Notes: a model not told the origin generated them from the letters alone. A DNA stretch of 64,000 nucleotides from Allolobophora icterica (GCA_963556255.1 OY744606.1:79165641-79229640); one strand, 5' to 3'; positions 12,991-23,269 are shown, counted from the first letter of the stretch. Numbers and translations: made by a program.

Positions 12991-13215
12991 TTTTCTGGCA
13001 GTCCCTTCAGCAAACTTAAGAGACAGCCAAGGGTGTGATGCGTTAACGACTTCATTTTCTTAGCTTCGGCATATGAGGGCGGTAGGCCAGTATTCTATAT
13101 CGCCGTCCGATCTTCCTACCAACAGTGTACGGTCAGTTTACTCATTATAGCTGAGTTGGCTAGGGGGCGCAGGTGGAGCAGAAATCTCGAAACAAATTTC
13201 TAGCCTGGGGGATTT
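12990..13215 (-). repeat. SINE family B, partial
   Basis: Shares GACTTCATTTTCTTAGC, AGTGTACGGTCAGT and GAGTTGGCTAGGGGGCGCAG with the copy at 11960-12262. It stops at the GATTTGAACC box, where the LINE fragment begins; the tRNA head is missing. Confidence 0.75.
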
Positions 13216-13815
13216 GAACCTAAATATTGCCTGTAGTCTCTCACGTCCCCTCTGCCCCACATAGCCCCACCAAGCGGACGCAGCGTCCGTCATCCTCGCC
13301 ACTGTGGTAGCTGTCACCACCTCGTACATAGAGGGACCAAGTAGTCCATGAGTAGTCAGAATCCGTAATGCATACATCGATTGTCTTGCACCAGTGCATA
13401 GATTGTCAACATGCACGTCAAAGCAGAAGTCATCGGAGAGCGTGACACCCAAGATCTTCATGAGTCTGACCCTGGTAAGACCAGCGATCTCTATCGGCTG
13501 GTTTTCATTCGGTTTTCTTCTCGGCTTACGGACGACCATTTCCTGGGTCTTTGCTTGGTTAAGTTTTAGATTACATCTCGCAGCCCAGATCTCGATGTGC
13601 CTGGTTTCCAAGTTATTCAGGTTGCTATTGGCAGCAGGAACCAGGAAATAGGTATCGTCGGCGTACTTGAGTATCCGGTTAGTTGGATGTTTAGGTTTGA
13701 GCTTGGATATTGCTGTTAAGTACAGTATCGGACCAATTCCTGATCCCTGGACAATACTGCAGTTGATTTCAATCGCCGCATAGGTGATTCCTTTAAACTT
13801 AGGGAAATGTTGTGT
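13212..13815 (-). pseudogene. CR1/jockey-like LINE reverse-transcriptase fragment
   Basis: The minus-strand frame keeps VQGSGIGPILYLTAISKL (fingers-palm region), the catalytic box YADDTYFLV, a KTQEMVV stretch, LGVTLSDDFCFDVHVDNLC and ASAWWGYVGQRGRERL, in the order of a LINE reverse transcriptase. It lacks the endonuclease and N-terminal RT. The open frame extends past the element at both ends into SINE B and a B module, so those ends are not part of the protein. It is a truncated non-functional copy. Confidence 0.7.
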
Positions 13816-13835
13816 TTTTATACGCTGCTCCTCTT

Positions 13836-13966
13836 TCGACACCTTTAAAACGGTTTAGCCGATTCCACATATTTTGCCAGCGCCCGAAATCGTGTTATTG
13901 AAAGTTTCTACGTTTGAAACAGATATAGAATCGGCTGAAACCATCTCAAAGGTGTCTAAAGAGATG
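13836..13966. mobile_element. Foldback element, B-module inverted pair
   Basis: TCGACACCTTTAAAACGGTT then AGCCGATTCCACATAT at 13837-13873; its inverse ATAGAATCGGCTGAAACC then TCAAAGGTGTCTAAAG at about 13924-13962. This is the clearest stem: two arms of roughly 35 bp around about 50 bp. Confidence 0.7.
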
Positions 13967-14236
13967 TGGAATTATTTTGAACAGTTCTCACCGTTACTAT
14001 ATATAAATATATAATAGTAGTTTGAGTTTAACGACACAGTTTGATAACAAAGACCATTATAGCGTCGCCCTCCGCCTTTATCCAGGCTTGGGACTGACAC
14101 TGCCAGAGTGCGCGGACACTCGGAGTGGCAGATTTAGTATATAATAAGATATCGTTAAATGAAAAACTTTAGTTTTGACACCAGTAAAACACTTCTAACC
14201 TGCGCTATATACTTGGGAGCAATTCGTTAACATATA
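13967..14236. repeat. D, C and B modules
   Basis: GAACAGTTCTCACCGTT at about 13979 (D), reversed C module AGCGTCGCCCTCCGCC at about 14061, and a B-like GACACCAGTAAAACAC at about 14176, directly before the LINE pol insertion. Confidence 0.55.
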
Positions 14237-16192
14237 TTGTTAACATATATTTTAAATAAAATTCAGAATTTGGGAATAGTGGGTAATACATTTAACTGGA
14301 TTGAAAACTTTCTTTCAAATAGAACTTTTCAGGTGAAAGTTGGGGCAGAACTTTCTGATAAATGTATACAACAGAATGGTACACCCCAGGGTTCGGTAAT
14401 ATCTCCTATTTTATTCTTGCTAATGATAAATGATATTGCTGCAGGTGTGGATGGTGTAGAGATGTCACTGTTTGCTGATGATAGTGCTATTTACTTAGGA
14501 CATAGAAATGTTAAAATATTACAAAATAAAATTCAATTATCGATCAATTTAATACAAAATTGGTGTAATAGAAATGGTTTTAAAATATCTATTAATAAAA
14601 CCACTGGAGTCCTTTTCTCCAAAAGAAATAATTTGTCAAGGATTACTATTAAAATTGATAAAGAACAAATTAAAATGGAAAATGAAGTCAAATTCTTGGG
14701 AGTAATTTTTGACAGTAAATTGAGTTGGAAACCACATATTGATTATGTAATTGAAAAATGCAAAAAGAGGTTAAATCTCATAAGAGCCATCAGTGGCTAT
14801 GGTTGGGGAGCTTGTAAGAAAACTCTCCTAACCATATATAGGGCATTAATTAGGTCTATTTTAGATTATGGTGACGTTGCTTATTCTTCTGCTTGTAAAT
14901 CGCACCTAGATAAACTCTCTTGTATCCAAACTGAGGCACTTAGATTATGTTGTGGAGCCCCTAAGGGTACTGCAGCTGCAGCACTTCAAAATGAATGTGG
15001 AGAGTTGCCTCTTCATTTAAGACGACTCCAAAATTCAATAAAATGTGGGACTAAAATTTTGGGTAATAAATTTCACATAAATACAGCAACAATGGAGAAC
15101 CACTGGACAAATGTTTTTAGGACACCTGAGAGTAGGGAACATTCCATTTATACTCGTACTTCTGAATTCTTTTCTTCACTTAATACATCTATTATTGGCC
15201 CTTCTTTCCCATCTGAACCTCCTTGGTGTAACAAACAAGTAGAGGTTGACTTAACTTTGAATAAATTAATAAATAAGAAAACTGATCATCAAGAATATTT
15301 AAAGCAATCTGCTTTGGAATTAGTTTCTAAGTACAACTCTTACATACATATCTATACTGATGGGTCAAAGGTAGATGAATTTGTTTCTGCTGCCTTTACA
15401 GTACCAAGTTTAAATATAGATAAAAAATTTAGATTATGTAATAGCTCCAGTATTTATGCAGCAGAGTTGACTGCAATTATAGAAACTGTAAAATGGATTT
15501 TAAACTCCGAATGTTATAAGAATTGTCAATTTGCATTGTTTTCTGATTCATTGAGTGTTCTTACGTCAATTAAGGAGTCTTATTCTCAGTCTAGACCTAA
15601 TTTATTGAATGAACTATTGTCTCTGATTAACAGACTAAATTCCAATCAAATAAGATTTATTTGGATCCCAAGTCACATTGACCTGACAGGTAATGATCGA
15701 GCAGATACTTTGGCTAAAGAAGCCCTGAGTATTGATCATATTAATTCTACTAATTATCTTGAACTTTCAGAACTTTTTACTTTAATGAAACTGTATATAG
15801 TAAATAAATGGCAATTAGAATATACTAACGATAATAGAGGTCATTTTTATAAATCTATTTGTCCAATTGTAAGTACAGATATTAAATATTTAGAACCCTA
15901 TAGGCATAAGGAAGTCCAAATTTCTAGGTTACGTCTGGGAGTCGCGAATACTAATCAAAGGCTGTTTATTATAAAACGACATTCAAGTGGTTTATGTGAT
16001 ACCTGTCAGGTCAAGGAGACTATTCATCACTTACTACTTGAGTGTAAAAAAGAAGATATATCGAAGTTGTTGGGAGATAAATGTCAATTGTATAAAAGGG
16101 ACATTTCTATTTCAACCCTTTTAACAGTAAATATATTACAAAATGAAGTGTATAGGGTACTTAAACTAATTACTAAAGGTCAAATTCTGTAA
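14237..16192 (+). CDS. I/Nimb-like LINE pol, 5'-truncated (reverse transcriptase and RNase H)
   Basis: A 651-codon frame without internal stops begins inside the reverse transcriptase. TPQGSVISPILF lies at about residues 49-60 and the catalytic FADDS box has its aspartates at 81-82. The RT thumb follows (EVKFLGVIFDSKLSWKPHI). An RNase H domain spans about residues 368-497: YTDGSK (D375), AAELTAI, LFSDSL (D437) and WIPSHIDLTGNDRADTLAKE. A C-terminal CDTCQVKETIHHLLLEC is a CCHC-like zinc knuckle. RT followed by RNase H and a knuckle fits the I superfamily (I/Nimb). The missing endonuclease and first part of RT point to ordinary 5' truncation during target-primed insertion. The A+T-rich codon use differs from its surroundings. 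The first ATG is not the true start. An undisturbed 2-kb frame suggests a fairly young copy. Confidence 0.85.
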   Translation: MLTYILNKIQNLGIVGNTFNWIENFLSNRTFQVKVGAELSDKCIQQNGTPQGSVISPILFLLMINDIAAGVDGVEMSLFADDSAIYLGHRNVKILQNKIQLSINLIQNWCNRNGFKISINKTTGVLFSKRNNLSRITIKIDKEQIKMENEVKFLGVIFDSKLSWKPHIDYVIEKCKKRLNLIRAISGYGWGACKKTLLTIYRALIRSILDYGDVAYSSACKSHLDKLSCIQTEALRLCCGAPKGTAAAALQNECGELPLHLRRLQNSIKCGTKILGNKFHINTATMENHWTNVFRTPESREHSIYTRTSEFFSSLNTSIIGPSFPSEPPWCNKQVEVDLTLNKLINKKTDHQEYLKQSALELVSKYNSYIHIYTDGSKVDEFVSAAFTVPSLNIDKKFRLCNSSSIYAAELTAIIETVKWILNSECYKNCQFALFSDSLSVLTSIKESYSQSRPNLLNELLSLINRLNSNQIRFIWIPSHIDLTGNDRADTLAKEALSIDHINSTNYLELSELFTLMKLYIVNKWQLEYTNDNRGHFYKSICPIVSTDIKYLEPYRHKEVQISRLRLGVANTNQRLFIIKRHSSGLCDTCQVKETIHHLLLECKKEDISKLLGDKCQLYKRDISISTLLTVNILQNEVYRVLKLITKGQIL

Positions 16193-16800
16193 AGAGATAT
16201 GCTAAGTTTGCTAATGTAAATAGTTTTATTTTATTTTTATTTATTTTATTTTTTTTATTTTTTATCTGTAATTTTAATTAGTCTTTTCCTTGTGCATTTT
16301 ATTTTATTGTATTAATTATTACATTATTATAATGCAATCTTGAATGCATTAATATCAAACTTGAAACAATTGTAATTATTATGCTCATATAATTTTATGC
16401 TTTGTTGGTTGATGAGATTTGTACTTGAGTGTGTTTAGTACCTGAGCAGTTTCTTTGAGGAAAGGTACTTGGTATAACCATACGTTTCATTTAATATGCA
16501 TGATGTATGTGAGATTGGTACTATTTCATACATGATATGATTGTAGTGGTACATATTGCTATAAGATCTCATTGAACTGAGGAATAAGAAATGATCAATT
16601 AAACATTTCAATAATAGAATGGGAATATAATGTCATAATTATAATCATATGTGCTGTGCATTTATGTCTGAAGTTGTTTAAATATTTCTAGCGAGTGACA
16701 ATAGTTGCGAAGTACTGTTTGGTTTGCGTCGGAACATTTTATAGCTATGTGTATTATAAATAACATTAGATATGTTGCTTTGGGTGATGTGACATTACTG
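16193..16800 (+). repeat. A+T-rich 3' region of the LINE
   Basis: Very A+T-rich sequence with T-runs (about 16227-16262) follows the pol stop. B-type modules resume at about 16817, so the element's 3' end lies between about 16200 and 16800. No terminal repeat or duplication was identified. Confidence 0.5.
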
Positions 16801-16809
16801 ACACTGTAA

Positions 16810-17170
16810 GCTTATGTTTGACACCTTTACATGGTGTTATACGGACACTATAAGTTTATCGTTTTCTAGAAATTGTATTTGTGAATTGTCGTCAACGGCC
16901 ATTGTTGCCAAAGGACGACGTTAAACTTTGGAATAATAATAATAACATATATTGAAAACTAAACATGGTCCAAGTATTTATAGCGTTGGTGAAAGGCGTT
17001 CTACTGGTGTCTAAGCTAAAGTTTTCTTTTCATCAAAGGTCGTTAAAATAAAGTGGGTAGCAGTATTGCACAGATCTAACATCTCGTATTTGAGTTCTGT
17101 ATAAAAGTAGGAAATTAATAGAATTTATCATTCGAAACTATAAATGATTGGTATCTGTTTAACAACGATG
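16810..17170. repeat. B and A modules
   Basis: A B-like GACACCTTTACATGG at about 16820, an A-like CGTCAACGGCCATTGTTGCC at about 16890 and a copy of the 12845-12960 segment at about 17050-17160. Confidence 0.5.
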
Positions 17171-17478
17171 TGTCCTAGTGAAGATGATTTGTTGCAGTCC
17201 TATAAGCTAGCCTGAGAGGAAGTCATAGGTATAAAGTGTTGGTGACTTCACTTTCTTATCCTCGGCATATGGCTGCGGGTGACCAGTCATCTCCCTCGTC
17301 GTCCCATCTACCCACCGACAGTGTACGGTCAGTGAACTCATTATAGCTGAGTTGGCTAGGGGGCGCAGATGGAGCAGAAATCTTAAACAAATTTCTGTCC
17401 TGCCGGAGATCTAAACCCCCGACGTCTCGGCTGACAGTCCAGTACACTAACCATTGGACTATTGCGAAGTCCCCCAAT
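17170..17478 (-). repeat. SINE family B (tRNA-derived)
   Basis: A near-complete relative of the 11960-12262 copy, with the same GAGTTGGCTAGGGGGCGCAG, CTGTCCTGCCGGAGAT and AACCATTGGACTATTG segments. The B box is damaged (GATCTAAACC). Confidence 0.75.
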
Positions 17479-17639
17479 GAAGATGAATGGCGTTGAATAA
17501 ACTGGATTCGGCAGTTTAAACGGTTTCAACTAAAGTGTTGTTCATTACAGATGATGGATCCAGAGTTTAATTTCCTATTGGTGCCTATGCCCTGTGATGC
17601 CATAAGATGTCGTTGAACACCGGATAATTATGCACTTTT

Positions 17640-17790
17640 CGTCTTTAGACACCTCTAAAAAGGATTAAACCGATTCCATATATATTTATCAAATTTGCCA
17701 CCAGCAAAAGGGATCTTAATAATCGGTGATTAGCGTATCATCGTAATATGGAAGCGGTTGAAAACGTTTTAAAGGTGTTTACTGTAATAT
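17640..17790. mobile_element. Foldback element, B-module inverted pair
   Basis: TTAGACACCTCTAAAAAGG then AACCGATTCCATATAT at 17645-17683; opposing ATATGGAAGCGGTTGAAAAC then TTTTAAAGGTGTTTA at about 17746-17781. About 65 bp lies between. Confidence 0.65.
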
Positions 17791-17796
17791 TAATGT

Positions 17797-17797
17797 C

Positions 17798-17874
<77 letters not shown>

Positions 17875-17885
17875 TAATAATAAGT
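17797..17885 (+). repeat. AAT microsatellite
   Basis: About 85 bp of AAT repeats followed by degenerate A+T-rich sequence. Confidence 0.95.
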
Positions 17886-18039
17886 TTAATAATTTTAATA
17901 AATTTAAAAGTTTTATCAGCTTAATAATAATAATAAGGTCAATTTCCTGTTCCAGGGCCTTTCCATTTGTATCCAGCGCTGTTATGCCATAGCATTTCGT
18001 GGCACGTTCACTGATGTTTCATTCTCTATAATTTAAATT

Positions 18040-18320
18040 GTAATAATAGACGTGTTTCACAATAGAAGTGATGTTAGAATGGGCTTTATTCTCTCATTTT
18101 AAAATGACGCAACAATTGGCCTTTATTTCCTAAACTAAAATGATATAATTTATGAAATGACGTAACAATATGCCTTTATTCTAAAATAATTTATAATGCA
18201 CTTTTTTCATAATTAGGAGTGACGTTAAAATAGGTCTTTATTCTTTAAATTAAAATTATTAATAACTGAGAGTTGTATAATGAAAGTGTTGTAACAATGG
18301 GCCTTTATTCTTTACATTTA
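18040..18320 (+). repeat. TGACGTAA repeat array, segment 1
   Basis: About five degenerate units of 55-75 bp. Each carries a variant of GTGACGTAACAATAGGCCTT followed by TTATTCT and A+T-rich sequence (about 18065, 18103, 18162, 18217 and 18281). Confidence 0.75.
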
Positions 18321-18394
18321 AGAAATGGACAGGACAGATGCATGTCTTCATTAAGCCAACAAACTCATATACAGACTAGTTAAATTAATTGTAC

Positions 18395-18628
18395 CTATAA
18401 GCCGTCATTCAATAAAGGGCTGTCCGGTCTCCTGATTGTTCCAAACCAAGGTGCCTGAAACAGATAGGAAGATTCCAATTTGAAGGGCGACTGATAAGAG
18501 CTGGAGCAGATGCCTGGTCTCATCCTGGTCACCTCACTCACCTGTAGCTGCTTTAAGCTTGCCTCCCAGATCTTGGACAAATTCCGCTGACTTGGAGCGC
18601 CTGTTCCCTGCGCTTGCGACTTCAACAT
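18395..18628 (-). CDS. Unrecognised 77-codon open frame
   Basis: A G+C-richer patch in the middle of the array holds a minus-strand frame from ATG (MLKSQAQGTGAPSQRN start) to a stop. No domain, signal peptide or membrane segment is visible. The compositional break from the array suggests an inserted fragment, possibly from a LINE. A host exon is possible but unsupported. Confidence 0.2.
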   Translation of the reverse strand: MLKSQAQGTGAPSQRNLSKIWEASLKQLQVSEVTRMRPGICSSSYQSPFKLESSYLFQAPWFGTIRRPDSPLLNDGL

Positions 18629-18729
18629 GGATGAAATAGTGTGACTTCGAGATAGCAGCTTATTAAATTTGCATTCCTTATTATCTGCTTTTACCGCCCC
18701 CGACCTGCCTTTTGCGGTGTTAAACGTTC

Positions 18730-19060
18730 GTAAAATAGATTTAGTTTACAATTGATGTGGCGTTACAATAGACCCTTATGAACAAAATTTAAATTTTTAA
18801 TAATATTTGAAGTGACGTAACAATAGCCTTTATTCTTTAAATTATTAATAGTAGTATAGTTCAATACTAATTGAAGTGACGTCTCAAATAGAACTTTTTT
18901 CTCTAAATCAGAAGATTAAAAATACTAATAATCGATTTGCTTCATAGCTAAAGTGACGTAACAATAGGCCTTTTTTCGCTAAATTTAATTTTAATAATAG
19001 ACGTATTTCAGATTTGAACCTGTAACAATAGGCCTTTTTATAGAATGACATTTTTAATAA
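18730..19060 (+). repeat. TGACGTAA repeat array, segment 2
   Basis: About five more units (around 18757, 18810, 18871, 18951 and 19018), the best matching GTGACGTAACAATAGGCCTT. Intervening parts contain ATTTAATTTTAATAATAGACG-like sequence, as in segments 1 and 3. Confidence 0.75.
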
Positions 19061-19149
19061 TCTAAGTACGTTGGGATGTATGTGTACAGTTATATCGTGC
19101 ATTGTACCTTACAATGACGCTGCAACACGGATGTAAATAAGTAAGTACA

Positions 19150-19700
19150 TTCTTTATTTAGAAGGATATTCCTAGCAAAAGCACAGCGCTGTACGTGATA
19201 AACATATTACAATCAAACAATATAACCAGTTATATGAAGAGAGACGTTACTACGAATCAAGTGAGACATAAGGAGGATAGGAGGAGAGAGGAGTGAGGTA
19301 GCCAGACCTTGGGAGAACATAATTAGTTGTATAGCACCCTATCAAGGAGGAATTTCTCAGACAAGTTATCATACCTAGGAAGCTCACGGATATGGGGCCG
19401 TGGGCGCAGAGAGTAGCCAGTGTACTTAATCGGCGGCAGCCTTGTATGTAATACATGGCAAGGATTGTGCAAAATACTAGCAAAGAGACTAGCCTCAGCA
19501 GTATTACAAAGTGCCTCAAGTGAGGGGGATGATGAAGTTAAGTATCCCTGACGCATCAAGCTCCGGATTATTCTCATTACAATTAACAGGGCCTCCCGCT
19601 CATGCCCGCTTGCAAAACCCCACCACACAGGCGAACAACAAAGCATCCTGCTAACTGAAGTGGAGCGTACCACATCCAATAAACAATCCCAAAACCCGAA
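19150..19700 (-). pseudogene. LINE C-terminal fragment with 3' UTR
   Basis: The minus-strand frame 19679-19323 contains SVSRMLCCSPVWWGFASGHE, then RQGYLTSSSPSLEALCNTAE, FASILHNPCHVLHTRLPP and TGYSLRPRPHIRELP, in the order found at the C-terminus of CR1/jockey-type LINE proteins. The frame stops at 19323 and an untranslated stretch follows to about 19150. It has no RT catalytic core and is 5'-truncated. Confidence 0.65.
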
Positions 19701-19759
19701 GTCCGTAAAAGGACTCTCAGACAGACCTAAAGAGCTGCATCTTATGATGCAATGTTTTC

Positions 19760-20170
19760 TTAGCTATTTGTGGCTGTAAAGTTCTTATTTCAAGTGGGAG
19801 ACTATTCAATACATGCCAAGGATCAATGTGAGCGAGTCGCTGAATGGGAGCGCGGAATCAACAGATCCCCACATGTTGAACAGCGCAGTTTTCGTCGACC
19901 TGGCTGGCTCGATATAGTAAACATGGAGCTTCCTGATGTACTCGGGTTCCCAACCGAGTATCAATGATAGGCCGAGGAGGAGGAACTTAAATGTGATTCG
20001 ATCCTCAACCGGAAACCAGCGCAGACTGTCTCTCGCATGTAGTTTTGGCAGACCGGGCACGACTCGGGAAGCGCAGTTAAGGACCGACTGAAGCCAACGT
20101 TTTATGAACTTCGTGAGGCCTGCAATGATAAATGTCCGCCGAGCGGCTCTGATCTGGAGCAAGTGGTATC
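19760..20170 (-). pseudogene. L2/CR1-like LINE C-terminal fragment
   Basis: The minus-strand frame 20162-19806 reads LQSVLNCASRVVPGLPKLHA, then RDSLRWFPVEDRITFKFLLL, typical of the segment before the C-terminal GPxxWNxLP motif in L2/CR1 proteins. It lacks RT and both ends. It is a second, independent LINE insertion into the same array. Confidence 0.6.
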
Positions 20171-20440
20171 GAAAGCAGAATCTGCAGAGAGAGAGAGAGA
20201 GAGATGACGTGGTCCACCTTGGATAGATCTTCCGCCAAACAGAAGGACTTCAATGTCCCGGACGACGAGTTCTTGATCATATGTTTTAATGTTACTTACT
20301 GCAGTTTGTCAATGGGTTTGTCAATAAACGCGAGTATATTATATACATAGCTAATTATTAGCTCTTTGTTCATCGTTGCTTTTGCCTGTCATGTACCCAG
20401 TCAAATGAACTGCCTATTAGACGCATCTTTTTAATATAAT
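20171..20440. other. Non-coding DNA with short GA tract
   Basis: A GA run at about 20187-20204 and unremarkable sequence. No feature is recognised. Confidence 0.35.
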
Positions 20441-20636
20441 AGACGTCTTTCGTAATTAATTGAAGTGACGTAACAATGGGTCTCAATATTTAAATGTTTA
20501 ATAGACGTGTTTCATGGTAAAAGTGACGTCATAATACGCCTGTATTCTCTAAATTTAAAGTTAACAAAAATAAGCATATTTCATAATGGAAGTGACATAA
20601 CAGTAGGCCCTTTATTTACTAACTTTTTATTATATA
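20440..20636 (+). repeat. TGACGTAA repeat array, segment 3
   Basis: Three units near 20463, 20522 and 20590. The mariner element inserted at the end of this segment, in a TATATA stretch. Confidence 0.75.
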
Positions 20637-21938
20637 CGAGGGTTGATCAATAAGTAATGAGAAAAATATATTAGACAGCTGTTTTTTGCAGAATTTTTAT
20701 TTTTATTAACTAGCTTACTTATTTAGCAGAGTTTTTATTTTTAAATTGTCACGTGGGCCATTACTGTGGTTGCTAGGCAACTGCCGGAAGCCGTCTGCCC
20801 AGCGGCTGTTGTAAATAATGGATAAAAACGAGAAACGTGCGGTTATTAAATATTTGCATTTAAAAGGATTGACTCAAAATGAGATTGCAACGGACATGAA
20901 GAAGGTTTTAAGGGACAATGCCCCTTCACAGGCTACAGTCTATCGGTGGGTAGCTGAATTTAATCGCGGTAGGCAATCAACTGAAGACGAGCACCGTTCT
21001 GGCCGCCCTATTGAGACCTGTACCAACGAAAACGTCCAATTCGTCCAGGATCTGATACAGAAAGATCGGCGGGTTAATATTAGAAATGTAGCAGATTGTT
21101 TGAAGTTGTCGCACGGCACAACCCATCATATTATTACAGACATTTTGGGGTACAACAAGGTCTGTGCTCGATGGGTTCCACGAATGTTAACACATGAAAA
21201 CAAGCAAGTCCGACTAACAACTTCTCGTGAAAATCTCCACCTTTTTAGAGAAGACCAGGCAAAGTTTCTACGCAGATATGTCACTATGGATGAGACTTGG
21301 GCTCACCACTTTGATCCCGAGACAAAACTGCAGAGTATGGAGTGGAAGCACGTCGATTCCCCGACACCGGTCAAATTCCGCAAAATTGCATCAGCGGGTA
21401 AAGTTATGGCATCCGTATTTTGGGACAGTGAAGGTATTTTGATGATTGACTACTTGGAGCGTGGAAAGACTATCACGGGTGTCTACTATGCACAGTTAAT
21501 CCGAAAACTTCGCGTGGCTATTAAGGAAAAACGTCGAGGGAAGTTGCGTCAAGGTATCGTGTTTCATCAGGACAATGCTCCAGCTCACACCTCGTCTGTT
21601 GCAATGACTGCAATTCGCGAGTGCGGCTTCGAACTGCTACAACACCCACCCTATTCTCCAGACCTGGCACCGTCTGACTTCCATCTCTTTCGTTATCTGA
21701 AAGATTCGCTTCGCGAACAGAAATTTGACACTGATGAAAGTGTTATCCATGCCATAAATGACTGGTTTCAGGAGCTGGATAAAACTTTCTTCCTGGAGGG
21801 TGTAAAAGCACTTGAACATCGCTGGGAAAAATGTGTTGAACTTCAGGGAGATTAGGCCTATGTTGAAAAACAATAAAAAATTTTGGTCCAGATTTGCTGT
21901 CTAATATATTTTTCTCATTACTTATTGATCAACCCTCG
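20637..21938 (+). mobile_element. Mariner transposon, apparently complete
   Basis: A 1302-bp element with 43-bp terminal inverted repeats (20637-20679 and 21896-21938) that appear identical, starting CGAGGGTTGATCAATAAGT. TA dinucleotides flank both ends (20635-20636 and 21939-21940), the expected mariner target duplication. It contains an uninterrupted transposase gene. Size, ends and reading frame all fit a full-length copy. Confidence 0.93.
20818..21855 (+). CDS. Mariner transposase (DD34D)
   Basis: 345 codons, the usual mariner length, starting at ATG 20818 about 138 bp inside the left end. The N-terminal third is the paired helix-turn-helix DNA-binding region that recognises the terminal repeats. 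The catalytic triad is complete: VTMDETW (D158), HQDNAPAH (D252) and YSPDLAPSDFHLF, with its last aspartate at 287, giving D34D spacing. The family cuts and pastes the element at TA sites in the nucleus. No stop or frameshift was seen, so the protein could be active; this needs an assay to show. The stop at 21853-21855 is followed by ACAATAAAAAATT, a possible polyadenylation signal, before the right end. Confidence 0.93.
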   Translation: MDKNEKRAVIKYLHLKGLTQNEIATDMKKVLRDNAPSQATVYRWVAEFNRGRQSTEDEHRSGRPIETCTNENVQFVQDLIQKDRRVNIRNVADCLKLSHGTTHHIITDILGYNKVCARWVPRMLTHENKQVRLTTSRENLHLFREDQAKFLRRYVTMDETWAHHFDPETKLQSMEWKHVDSPTPVKFRKIASAGKVMASVFWDSEGILMIDYLERGKTITGVYYAQLIRKLRVAIKEKRRGKLRQGIVFHQDNAPAHTSSVAMTAIRECGFELLQHPPYSPDLAPSDFHLFRYLKDSLREQKFDTDESVIHAINDWFQELDKTFFLEGVKALEHRWEKCVELQGD

Positions 21939-21940
21939 TA

Positions 21941-22718
21941 TACTAGCTGTAAACCCGTGAAAAATCACGGTATATATAAAAAACAATTATTATTGCAGTG
22001 ATAACAATAACGTCATAGTATAGGCCTATAGCCGTCGTCAAGACAACCGTCAAGACAACCGTCGCCAAGGCGGCAGTATAGTGACGTCACGGTAGTGTTT
22101 GCTTACGGGACAGACAGACGTACAACGGTTATTATGTAAGTTGATAAACGAAGAGAAAGGTCACTTCCTCACGATCTGGCGGACTGTGTCCACATTTGCA
22201 TGTGACACTACGTTATGCGCATGCGCGCTGTACTGAATATTCATGAACCGCTCGCCATGGCGACCAATTGTTTCGGCTTAATAATAAAAATGGCTTAATT
22301 GTGACGTCAGCTTCAAAAATAATAATCAATATTCATGACCAACGACGATGTTTACAAATGGCAACCTAATTCAAAGTTCTAAAAAGCCTACATTAGGCCA
22401 CACATAGCAAGATTATGATTATTTTAATTGATCGACTTTCTATAGCCGTCTCAGTTTGTTCGTTAGTATAATATATAGGCCTATGTAAACCTCATAGAAA
22501 GAACTTTTTAATTTTTATTCCGCGTTTTACGATCTTCTAACTACACAGGGACTTTAAATGGCATGGCGCCTATTCAAACGGACAGTGGTGGTGAAGGATC
22601 TCATTAAAGAATATACTTACTCACTTACTTACTTAAGTCCGATTTCCATGGTACCAGATCAGGAGAGGCAGAGCAGCTGTCAAGGCGGGTGTCGTTTACG
22701 GCGAGAATAATTGGTAGG
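21941..22718. promoter_or_regulatory. Repeat-poor segment with promoter-like motif cluster
   Basis: It contains two exact TGACGTCA CRE palindromes (22082-22089 and 22302-22309), an NRF1-type TGCGCATGCGC (22216-22226), an X-box-like palindrome TCGCCATGGCGA (22252-22263) and a CCAAT box (about 22264). This is the kind of cluster seen in TATA-less promoters. No exon is identified beside it, so promoter function is a hypothesis. The rest of the block has no recognised repeat. Confidence 0.35.
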
Positions 22719-23261
22719 CAGTGTGATTCTCCTTACAGATTTTATTTTAGTTACAGTTACAGTTATAGTTAATGGTTTTTCATTTTAGTTATAGTTACAG
22801 TTATAGTTAATATTATTTTTTAGTTACAGTTATAGTTATCGTTAACGAAATCATTTTGCTTTCGTTAACGAAAACATTTTCGTTACCGTTATCGTTAATG
22901 AAAATCACACTGAATTATGAAGACGCGTTACACAATAATTTGCTTAGAGCTTTGACGAATGGGTCGATTCAGCTTCATGAATACACAGCGCTCCATATTC
23001 ACCGACATCCAAGGCGAACATAGGAATCATTTTGCTTTCGTTAACGGCTGTATTTTCACGTTCTCACGTTAGTTGATATTGCACTTTTTTTTATCGTATT
23101 AACGAAAATAGCAATGAATTTTCGTTAGTGTTATTTTCGTTATAGTTATAGTTATAGTTAATGATATTTTTTAGTTATAGTTATAGTTATCGTTAACGAA
23201 ATCATTTTTTGTTCGTTAACGAACATTTTCGTTATCGTTAACGTTAACGAGAATCACACTG
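22719..23261. mobile_element. hAT-type MITE with perfect 8-bp duplication
   Basis: Termini CAGTGTGATTCTC and GAGAATCACACTG are inverted repeats. TTGGTAGG flanks both sides (22711-22718 and 23262-23269), an exact 8-bp target duplication as made by hAT transposases. Subterminal regions are arrays of TAGTTATAGTTA and CGTTAACG-like words. No coding capacity. An internal AAAATCACACTG at about 22901-22912 looks like another right end. Confidence 0.9.
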
Positions 23262-23269
23262 TTGGTAGG

